Shown here piece after piece: positions 37,201-49,200 of a stretch of 64,000 bases of DNA. The position numbers and the translations under genes were made by a program. Positions within the stretch are counted from its first letter, which is position 1. Each line of letters starts with the position of its first letter. This DNA comes from Dasypus novemcinctus (lineage: Eukaryota > Chordata > Mammalia > Cingulata > Dasypodidae), in assembly GCF_030445035.2 (NCBI RefSeq), contig NC_080677.1:114259263-114323262 (forward strand), written 5' to 3'. The notes below the pieces were generated by a model that was not told where the DNA came from, did no database searches, and was given only the letters and a program-made list of their open reading frames with translations.

Positions 37201-40200
37201 GGGGAACCCCACGCACAAGGAGTGCGCCCTGTAAGGAGAGCTGCCCAGCAGGAAAGAAAAGTGCAGCCTGCCCAGGAATGGCGCCGCACACATGGAGAGC
37301 TGACAGAACAAGATGATGCAACAAAAAGAAACACAGATTCCCGGTGCCACTGATAAGGACAGAAGTGGTCACAGAAGAACACACAGTGAATAGACACAGA
37401 GAGCAGACAACTAGGCGGCAGGGGAGGGGAGAGAAATAAATTTTAAAAATAAATCTTTCAAAAAAAAAAAAAAGCAAACAAACCAAAAAGATCTGAAACA
37501 AAATGTAAGGTGTGATTGAGTGGAGGATACATGGGTGTATATTAAATGTTTTCAAGTTTTCACTATATGCTTTAGATGTATACATACACACATAAATATG
37601 CATAGATATATGTGTATATATAATTTATATATATAAATACAATTTTTTAAAATTTAGAGACAAAAGGAAAACGATGGCCTCCTGGATCCAGGTCTCTCCA
37701 CATATTCTTCCTTAAAAAATATAAGGTCAACAGGAGTGCAAATAAAAGCACACATGACCTATGTCTTAAGCATTACTAGGGAGACGGAATGCTACAAACT
37801 TCAATTTACCTGTTATTAGAGAAGTAAATACCAAATTCCAGCAGATGCCCTTGGAGCTTGCACTGCTGTAGGAAGCTTGTAGGTATGGAGACCAGGGTGA
37901 GGGAGTATTAGGAGATTGTGTGGAAAAAGGGAACGGGAACAAAAGAATTAAACAGTTCACACAAAACCACGCCTGAAAGAGAAAGTTAGCAAGAACTGCT
38001 AAAATATTGAACAAATCAGGACTTGGCAATTCCCAGGACTGGCTACAGGGAAGGGACTTTTAAGAAAACAAGACTGTAGCTGGCAGCCTCAGAGAAGCAC
38101 TGCTTCTGGGAGAAAAGGAATAGAGGAGGAGGCACTCCTAGGGGACATAGTGAAGGAAAAGAAAGAATTAGAAGGGAATGTTAAGGATCCTGCCAAAACA
38201 AAAGAGAATCAGAAGATAACTAACATCACCTCCCCCCACCAAAGATGTGTTATCCGTGAAAGAAACTGTATTTCTTTACACTGAGAGACAAGGACATTCA
38301 AATTAGGGCCCTCATGCATGAAACAGGTAGGAATAAAAAGTGAGACCAACTCCATACAAAGTTATCTTAAGAAGAAAATTAAAATAAAGATTTCAGCTGA
38401 TGAAAACGTGTCTCCCCCAAAAAAGGCAACTACACAGCAGAAAAAAACTGAAACAACACTCCAAAAAAATTCAAATACTATTAAAGAAGTATTTGGAAAT
38501 TTGGAAATACACGCACACATATACAGGTATATATTTATATGTACATATTCATATAAACAGACATATATAGAAAAAGAAATTCTAAAACTAATAACAGAAA
38601 AGGAGCAACAACAAAAAAGAATAAATGAAATGAGACTTTATCAAACTCAGGAAAGAACTTGAAGAAAAAAGCAAACTACCTCCTAAATGTAAAATAAATT
38701 ACAAAATGCCTGAGAAAATAGATTCAAATGAAAATGTAATGAGGGGCATTAAAGAAGGCAGAAAAAGCAAACAAGAGAATAAAAATTAGAAACACCAGTA
38801 AAAAGGGTCAGAGAGAAAATGGTTGAAATAGAAAAGACAATAAAAATCCAACATACTAAAAATGGAGTGCCTCAGAATTAAAAACAGAATACTGAAAGCT
38901 ATAATTTAAAAATAAATTTATAATTTATAAAAATTTTATAATTATAAAAAATTTATAATTTTAAAAATTCCATAAGTAAGAAAAAACAAATCTACATATT
39001 GAAAGGACCCACCAAGTACCTGAGAAAAGTGACCTAACAACTCCTAGCCTTGTCTTGGTTAATTATTCGAATTTTAAAGCAATGAAAAAACATGCAGAGC
39101 CTCCAGGGGAAAAAAGAACAAATAACTCATAAGGTTAAGAAAACTAGGATGTCATCAGGCTTTTTACAAGTCATGTAATACACGCAAGAGCACAGCAGCA
39201 TTTTCAATAAACTCAAGCAAAGAAAGTACAAACAAGGACTTTTTTTTTAGCAAATTTTTTACTGTCTTTTTCTTTTTAAAGACAAATAGATCACACAAAA
39301 TATTACATTAAAAAATATAAGAGATTCACATATACCCCACTTCCCACCCCCACCCCCCATTCCTCCCACATCAATGACCTCTTTTACCAGTACGGCACAT
39401 TCACTGCATTTGATGAACACATTTTGGAGCACTGCTACACCGCATGGATTATAGTTCACATTGTAATTTACACTCTCCCCCAGTCCATTCAGTGAGTTAG
39501 GAAAACAAGAGAGTCTACAACTGCAAGCAGGAGAATCCCATCCATCAGCCATGTGGGATCTAAGCCTCCTCTCAATTTAGAGGTAGAGTGGACATCAAAC
39601 CAAGGACTTTATAACCAACCAAGAAATCATGGAGCCTTTTTATGGAGTCTACTAGTAGGGCTCAGCAAACTATAGACCAGAGCTAAAATCTGGCCTCCTG
39701 TGTTAAAAATAAAATTTTATTGGGAACACAGCCATACCCATTTGTTTGCTTATTGTCTATCACTGCTTTCACACAGCAACAACAGAATTGAGTGGTTGCA
39801 ACAGAAACCATATGGCCTGTGGAATCTAAAATATTTCCTATCTGGCTCTTTTTGGAAAAAGTTTGCCAATTTCTGTGCTTCATTCAACCAAAAGGTGACC
39901 AAGGAACTTCTTTCAAAAGGACTGAGAGAAAACACTTAATATAGTTAATTGTTAATTTAAAACTAAAATAAGAGTTGGGGAATGAATGGAAGAGTAGTAT
40001 ATAAACTCATATATTCTCACAAAATGGAAATAATACAACTAAAAACCTGGAGGAAAAGGAAAAAAGAAAGGAAAAAGGAGAATAAAATCACTTATTGTTG
40101 TATAGGTAATAAGTGGGAGTAAAGACACAAACTAAATCATAAAAGATTAAGTAAGAAAAAAAGGGAAGGGCACTATGAAAGGTAAAAACACAAAGGTACA

Positions 40201-43200
40201 ACTAGAGCAAAAATAAAAACCTTCATTAATATCAAAATAATTTTTTAAAAGAGCAAAGTTACAACATATAAAGACATACACAGTAATTATAAAATTATAT
40301 AAGAGTTGAAATATCCTTTTAGTCATATAATATATTGAATGGGTTTAACTTGCCTATTAAAAAAAGATTTTCAAATAGGCTCATAAAGCAAAACTCAACT
40401 CTTTGCTGCTGTGGTGACCTGAAGCTGTATGTACCCCAGAAAAACATATGCTTAAATTTAATCCATTCTCGTGGGTGTGAACCTATCGTAAGGACCTTTT
40501 TTTTTTTTTAAAAGATTTCTTTCCCCTGCCCCCTCATTGTCTGCTCTTTATGTACACTCACTGTGTTCTCCTGTTTCTGCTTGTCTTCTCTTTAGGTGGC
40601 ACTGAGAACTGATCCTGGGACCTTCCAGGGTGGGAGCAAGATGCTCTGTCTCCTGCACCACCTCAGTTCCCTGGTCTGTTGCATCTCATATTGTCTCTCC
40701 TCTGTGTCTCTTTTTGTTGTGTCATCTTGCTGTGCCAGCTCTCTGCTTGGGCCAGCACTCCTGCATGGGCCAGCTCTCCTGCATGGGCCAGCTCTCCACT
40801 CGGACCAGCACTCAGCTCAGGCCAGCACTTCTGCACGGGCCAGCACTCTGCACATGCCAGAACTTCATGTGGGCCAGCTCGCCACACAAGCCAGCTTGCC
40901 TTCACCAGGAGGTCCCAGGAATCGAACCCTGGACCTCCCAAATGGTAGACAGGAACTCAATCACTTGAGCCACATCCACTTCCCAAGTAGAATCTTTTGA
41001 TGAGGCTACTTTAGTTAAGGTGTGACCCACTTCAATCAGGATGGGTCTGAATTCTATTACTGGAGTCCTTTACAAGGGGAATTAAATTCAGACAGAGGGG
41101 GAAAAAAGCCGCAATAAGAAGAGGATGGACATTAAGGAACCCAGAAGAGAAGGAAGAGACCAGGAGATACTGCCATGTGCCTTGCCATGTGAAAGAGGAG
41201 CCAATGACTGCCAGAGTGAGTTCCAGAATGCCACAGGGGTGAAAGCACTGTCTTGATGATGCCTTGATTTGGACTGTTTTTTATCCTGAAAACCATAAGC
41301 TAATAAATTCACATTGTTTAAGCCTACCATTTCATAGTATTTGCTTGAGCAGCTTAGGAAACTAAAAAGCTGCATATAGAGACAAAATAATTAAGGATGT
41401 AGAAGATCTAAAACATTATCAATAAGTAGATCTTACGGATATATAATGGACACTGTACTCCAATAATGAATTAATTTTAGTGCATTTTAATTGCACTAGT
41501 AATTTTCACAAAGTAGAAATATAATAGATACTATGCTCACAATGAAATAAAAATAGAAATTAAAAGCAAAATAAAAACAAAAGAAGCCCTTTCCCTTCAC
41601 ATTTTCTGAAAACCTTTTATTAAAAAACTCCGGTATGAAAGAGGAAACACAAAAAGAAATAACAGAATTTTTGAATAATAAAATGAAAATGCTATGTATC
41701 AGAATCTATGAGATACATTGAAAGTAGTGATCAGAGAAAAATTCATTGCTGTAAATGCCAATAACAATAAAAATGAAAGATATTAAATATAGGTAGTAAA
41801 TTCACAACTCAAACAACTGGAAAAACAGTAACAGAATAAGCCAAAATAAAGCATAAAAAAGGAAATAATAAAGTTTGTAAAAGCAGAAAACAGGGAAACG
41901 GACTTGGCCCAGTGGTTAGGGCATCCATCTACCACCTGGGAGGTTTGCGGTTCAAACCCCGGGCCTCCTTGACCCGTGTGCAGCTGGCCCATGCGCAGTG
42001 CTGATGCGTGCAAGGAGTGCCCTGCCACGCAGAGGCGTTCCCCGTGTAGGGGAGCCCCATGCGCAAGGAGTGCCCCCTGTAAGGAGAGCCGCCCAGCGCG
42101 AAAGAAAGTGCAGCCTGCCCAAGAACGGTGCCGCACACACGGAGATCTGACACAAGATGACGCAACCAAAAGAAACACAGATTCCAGTGCCGCTAACGAC
42201 AACAGAAGTGGACAAAGAAACAAGATGCAGCAAATAGACACAGAAAAACAGACAACCGGGGTGGGGGGGGGGAGAGAAATGAATAAATAAAAAAATAATA
42301 ATAATAAAAGAAAACAGTGAGATAGAGAACAGAAAAGCACTAGATAAAATTACTAAATAAAATCCTGGCTCTGAAAAAAAAAATTGACAAACAGCTGACC
42401 ATTAGTTAATTTAATCAAAGATAAAAGAAAGCAGAAATATACAAAATAAGAAATGACAAAGGTGAAATAATTATTGCTGTAGCAGAATTTCATTTTTAAT
42501 CCTGAGAATTCTTTGCAGATCTTTATGCAAACCTAGATGAAATGAATAATTTCCAAGCAAAATTTCCAAGCAAAATATAGTCTATCAGTAGAGACAGAAA
42601 TCTTAAATAGGCCATATTCCACAGGGAAAAAAAAAAAGTAGTGAGAAAGTTATCAAAGAACTATGCCAGCAGGACAATACCTACACACCAAGAAGCTTGT
42701 CCTATCATGAGCGTCTTAAGCACAGCATCCTTACCTTATACATCCTGTGTCCCTTGCACCCAGCATCCCACCTGGCACATACTGGGCACTCATTAACAAT
42801 GGATAAATGCAAAAAAGAAGGCCTGAGGGACATACGAAGCTACAGTGGCAATGAGTGACTGGAAGGAAGGTCCCTGATAACTACCGGATTTATTCCATTC
42901 TAAGCAGAACATCTGGTGAATTATTTTGTTGACAGAACACTGAAAGGAAAGGAAATGATAAGGGAACCATCACACTGGACTTGTTTTTTTATTCATGTGA
43001 CAAAAACTCTTAGAAGTAATGACCCCATCAGGACGCATAAAGGAAAGGAAACTTTGACATGGTCAGACACATGCTCTTAAGTTATTTTAAAGTATTTAAA
43101 CATACTTGAAAATATGCAGAGAAAAGAGGAGATTCTAAAGGGAATATGTACATGAGTGAGGTATGATAGATTCTGAAATATGAAATGCTGATCATACCAT

Positions 43201-46200
43201 TACCAAAAAGATCCAGGGAGAAAGATGAAAAAGGAATATTTAAACGAGCTAATGGTTAATTTAATGTAATAAAGAATAATGCAAACCTATCAGAAAATGC
43301 TAAAAAAGCAAAATAAGGGAGCCAGAATAACAAGGAAGGGACAGTTCATTATTTGTTATAATCGTATACTGTTGACCAGTAAAACAAAGAAAGGAGAATC
43401 ACCTCATTTTCCTTGTTTTTTTCCCTCTAGTCTTCTTGCAGGGATAATCTCCTTTAGAATATTTTCATGACAGTTCCTCTTGGGACAAAGGGAAAAGGAA
43501 GGCAAGTGCCGGCCTATTTATAAACATCAAGTACTTTCATGAAGAAAGCAAGAACAGTAAGCCTGTGCAGATCAATCCAAAGCAGTCACAAATACATCTG
43601 AATTCCAAATATTAGAACTGTGCCAATAACAACTGTGTAAGGTCCTGGGTGGAAAAAAGCCAATGGCAGATAAGTGTACACCCTTAAGAGGGGCTTTGGG
43701 GAAATGGCCTGGGGGAGATAGCTTTTTCAGGCAGAGGCCAACGAGACAGACTGCTGCTGTTTGTCACATCCTGTCTTTTCAGCTGATGTTCTGAAGCATC
43801 ACTAGAACAAGTCACTGAAAATACAGACACCGAGTAGGCAGATCATGGTCCAGGAGGTGTCACTTCAAGGACACTTTTGACTGCTCCATTCATACCCAAA
43901 GAAAATACACAGACCCTAAGGGGATATACCTTGGGACCAAAAGTAGGAAAAGGCTACATAGGAAAGACAGGCATTCTTTTCTGCCCTTATTCACCACTAC
44001 ACCCACTAAGTGTGGTGCTTTTCCTTTTTCAGTGCTTGGTGTGAAGAGTGCTCAGTTTTGCTGACCCATCCTGATGGAATGGGGGACTTAGGATCTGCTT
44101 CAAAATCCTCTAGCTGACTCAAAAGCCATTTGTAATACTTCCATAGCAAAGGCAGAGAATACAACATTAGGAAGTAAAAAGGCATCATTTTCCTCATGAG
44201 TCAAGATGGCAAGAAAGATGTTCAGTATATCATCAGGCTGGGAACTGAAGAGTATTCCAAAATAAAAATACAAAAAGATGTCAAAAAAGGCATGACAATA
44301 AATTAAGAACTATCTTTGTAATGATAGGATAGTTTATACCAAAAGAGCTATATCCTAAGCAAGACCTATCAGATCCTGCTTAAAAAGAGAAGAGCATTTA
44401 TTGGACTTACCCCACTCAGCTAACATGGAATTGAAGAATGTCAACCACCACACTATGGAGCCTAGAGTGCCTACAACTGAAAGCAGGAGGATTGCATCCA
44501 GTACCCATGTGGAATCTAAGCCCCCTCTTGACATAGAAGTGCAATGGACACAACCAATTCAATGTCCACAGAGAAAATGTGGCATTGGTGTGGGAAAAGT
44601 GGCCATGGTGGCTGCTGGGTGCGGGGAATGGGAAGAAGAGATGAGATGTGGAGGTGTTTTCGGGACTTGGAGTTGTCCTGGGTGGTGCTTCACGGACAAT
44701 TACGGGACATTGTAGATCCCCCCAGGGCCCACTGGATGGAACGTGGGAGAGTATGGGCTATGATGTGGACCACTGACCATAAGGTGCAGCGATCCCCAGA
44801 GATGTACTTACCAAATGCAATGAATGTGTCATGATGATGGGAGAGAGTGTTGCTGTGGGGGGAGTGGGGGGTGGGGCGGTGGGGTTGAATGGGACTTCAT
44901 ATTTTTTGAATGTAATATTTTTTAAAAAATGAATAAAAAAAAAATTAAAAAAAAAAAAAAGAGAAGAGCCTCTCCTTAAACTGTATCTAAGTTATTCGCC
45001 AAAGAAGGGTGAGCAAAAATAATAATTTATTAGAAGCTAATGAATGCAGCAGTCCATAAAATACTTAAAAAGCAAATTAAGGTAAAGTTGTATCTATGCT
45101 ACAAGTCTACATAGCTTAAATGTTTACTGTGATATAACTGGTAATTGGTGATTTTGTTTCATTTAAAAAGCAAAACACAAAAATCTTAACTATGGGATTT
45201 ATATGACATACCACTCCTATGTTCTAAGTTACGGTCTTTCATAGTCTATCACAATTTGTCTTTGTGACAGTTTGATTTGGTGAATCCCAAAAATAGATTA
45301 TATTTTTGAACTAAGCCATAGCTGTGGGTGTGAGACCCTTTGATTGCCTTGGATTCTGTTAAAAGACCTTTATTAGACTATCTAATTAAATTGTTTTTGA
45401 TTGAACTATGTCAGTGAGGTTTGACACAGGTTGGATCGCCACCTTTTTGCTGGGTCTTATTTAAATGGAGACACAGAGAGAAAGAGGAGACAGAGAAAGG
45501 AAGCTGCCTTTCTGATCCTGCCATGTGACAGAGAGGACTGCAGGAAAATGGAGAAACCCTGAGACGCTGAGAGAGGTCTTAGAGTCTGGAACCAGCAGAG
45601 ATGCACGGAAAGATGCCCCCGAGGTGCTGGGCCCACAGACCAGCTCAAGGCTGAGGAGATGAGCCCTGCCAAATGCCTGATTGCCATGTGACAGGACACC
45701 AGGATCATCAGTAGCTGCATTTGGTGAGAAGGCATCTCTGATGGTGCCCCAATTTGGACATTTCACAGCCTCAGAACTGTAAACTTTTATCCTAAATAAA
45801 ATTCCCATTAATAAAAACTAACAGGGGGGTGTGGGGTATATGGGAACCTCTTATATTTTTTAAAGTAACATTTTTTGTGATCTATGTATCTTCAAAAAAA
45901 TACAATTAAAAAAATGATGGAGGTGGGGAGTAGTGTATATGGGAACCTCTTATGTTTTTTAATGTAATGTTTTGTGTGCTCTATTAACTTTTAAAAAAAG
46001 ATAATAAAAATTTTAAATTAAATTAAAAATAAATAAATAAAACCTAACCCATTTTTGGTATTTTGTATTGGCAGCCCTGTGGCAAACTAAGACAACCTCC
46101 TTCAGTTCCAGAGAGCTATTTTAACTGATGTTTTATCATTCATCCTTCTTCCATCTCACGCTGAAGAAGGATATATAATTTTAGGTGGCCTAAGTAGATC

Positions 46201-49200
46201 AAGAGGGATTGCAAGGCCCCACAGAGCTTGAGAGGCACTCTTCAAATGGGCAGGAAACAAGTTCCAGCAATCTGGTCTCAAGTGAAGCAAAAAAAGGCCC
46301 ATGTAACACAGAAATGACAGAATGAAAGACTTGGAAAATGGCTTTCTATTTCTCCATCCTGCCAAGACCCATGGGTACAGCCCTGAGGGCAACTGCTTTA
46401 CCAACTAAATCTCAGTAGTTATGAGGGAATTTGATACTAATAAGAGTTACAAGTACAGAAGTTTGTGGACACTTGTTTTCTTTACTGCCAATTAAAGGTT
46501 ATCTCTGTAATAACCTAATTCCCACCTGCAGTCCCATATGCTTACTAAGCGGGTGTGAAATGGGTGGAATTACTGCTGCAGGGTGAGACTGGAGCACAGA
46601 TTGTGGCTTCATGGGACAGGCATCAACTCAGCTAGCCCATTGTTGATGTGTCCTCCATGGCTACTGCACTTATAGATTCCAGAAGTTTGCAAATCGTGGT
46701 TTTGCAATGCCTTCCATTTCATCTCTTTACTTTTGCCTCCATACACTGAGAGCACATGGAGTGCATCGCTATGGATTCTCCAAGAATAATGCTATGAACA
46801 TTTCAGTTAATAATGACACAGTAGTCAGAGCAACCAATCACAATACAGATGTGACACTTACAATGCTATATATAAGTAAAATCTAATCATTTTATGTATT
46901 GCTAATTTAACAATAGCACACAATTTATATTTTTTGTTTGCTTATCCCTTAATAGTGAAAAAGGAGGGAGCTCTAGTATGGTAGTCATGTGAAAAAGACT
47001 ACAAGCTTAGTATGAGCTAACAAAGCTATGTGGCTTGTTTAAAAACCAGTGTCATTTTATGTTGAATTTTAAGAGCAGTATATCATCGGATGTAGCTCAG
47101 TGGTTGAGTGCACAAGGCCCCGGGTTCCATCCCCGGTACAGTACCTCCTAAAAAAAAAAGCAGTATATCATCAAAACCAAAGGACATAATCCAACAACTA
47201 ACTGCATTCATGGGAAATGATCATACAAGCAACTGCAGCTGGTCTTGGTGAGATACCATGAAGAGTCTGTAGCAGTTTGATATGGTTATGAATTCCAAAA
47301 ATAGATACTGGATTATGTTTGTAATCTGATCTGTACCTGGGCCTGACTGAGTTATGATTAGGGGTTTAATTGGTCCATGTCATTAGGGCATTGCTGATGC
47401 ACGCAAGGAGTGCCATGCCACGCAGGGGTGTCCTCTGTATAGGGGAGCCCCACACGCAAAGAGGGACCCCCGTAAGGAGAACCATTCAGCGCGAAAGAAA
47501 GTGCAGCCTGCCTAAGAATGACGCCACCCACACGGAGAGCTGATACAACAAGATGACGCAATAAAAAGAAACACAGATTCCCATGCCACTGACAACAACA
47601 GAAGCGGACAAAGAAGACACAGCAAATAGACACAGAGAACAGACAATGGGGGGGGGGGGGGGGAAGGGGAGAGAAACAAATAAATAAATAAATCTTTTTT
47701 GAAAAAAAAGAAAATAGCCTTATTCTACATTGCCCTAGAGGGCAAAAATTTTAAAGAAGTTTCTACTAATAGCTTTCTAAAAAGCAAACATTGGGAAATG
47801 GATGTGGCTCAACCAAATGGGCTCCTGCCTACCATATAGGAGGTCCAGGGTTTGATGCCCAGGGCCTCCTGATGAGAGCAAGCTGGCCTACAAGGGCATG
47901 TGGCCCTGCACAGGAGTGCCATCCTGTGTGGGAATGCCACTCAGTGCAGGAAAGCCACCCTGAGCAGGAGTACCGGCCGATGTGGAGAGCTGGTGCAGCA
48001 AGATTACGCAACAAGAGACACAGAAGAGAGAAAAGAAGAAGACACAGCAGAACAGGGAGCCGAGGCAGTACAAGAGTAATAGCCTCTCTTCTGCTCCAGA
48101 AGGTTCCAGGATCAGTTCCCGGAGCCACCTCATGAGAGAATACAAGCAGACACAGAAGAACACACAGAGAATGTACACAGAGAGCAGACAACGGGGGGGC
48201 GGGGGAATGAATAAAAAATAAATCTTTAAAAAAAAAGCAAACATTGCCAACTCTGACAGGCAATGAACTCCACATGACTGGAGGCAATCAATCAATCCAG
48301 AGAATGAGTACTGATAACTCAACAGTGATGGGCTGGATGATCTTTAACTTTCCCTCCAATGCTGAAACTCTTATCATTTTCTTGACCCTCAAACCTACTT
48401 GTTATTTTTAGGATTAAAACATATATACTGAGTTTTAACCCACCATCAAGAAAAATAAGTGACCTAACCATTGCGATATTCAGGTTGCGGATAACTGTTA
48501 TCTCCATTTAGGAAATGGAAAAACAGTTACCTCTGCTCTGTTAACACACCACACAGTGACCCGACCTTTGCTTGAACATATTTTATAGGTAAGGTTAAGG
48601 AATGTTTTGCTGCAAATTACACATTCTTACCTTTGTCTCTTGGCCCTGTACTACACACAAAGTTTTCCAGTCACATTTTAACCTCGCATGTGACACTTAG
48701 TTCCTGAATACATAAAGAACAAACCCACAGGCTTAACCCCAAAGAATCAAGTTCTGTGTTTTCTTTCATTTTAAGTTGCTGAAATTAAATTTCACAATTT
48801 CAAGCATACATTGTCTATTACACTTATAAAATGTATGGGAAAAGGTATCTGGAAAGCATACAGTAAAACTTACTCAGTCATATTCCAGAGAACTGAAATT
48901 CTAATTTTAAGTTTCGAATTTCGGATAAAACAGTCATAGGAGTAACTGTGACTGATTTTTGACTGCTTCGACCCTCACTGATACTAAGATTAAAGTGATT
49001 TTTGCACTGGTGGCACTTTAGGTCAGAAATGACTCAGGTACTCAGTTAGGCAAGTATTTGACAAATACAACAACTACTAAATTTATTGAGTATTTATAAT
49101 CTGCCAGCCACTGCCTAAACCAAAGGCTCTTCTATCAGCTTAATTAAGCCTCCCTTAGGAAATAAACACTATATTATTATTATCTCAATTTCACAGATAA

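Noticed and set aside
41783-42340. A 185-codon minus-strand open frame (and similar at 37010-37603)
   Set aside because: It lies across the SINE body and flanking L1 sequence; the same pseudo-peptide recurs in every copy of the SINE.
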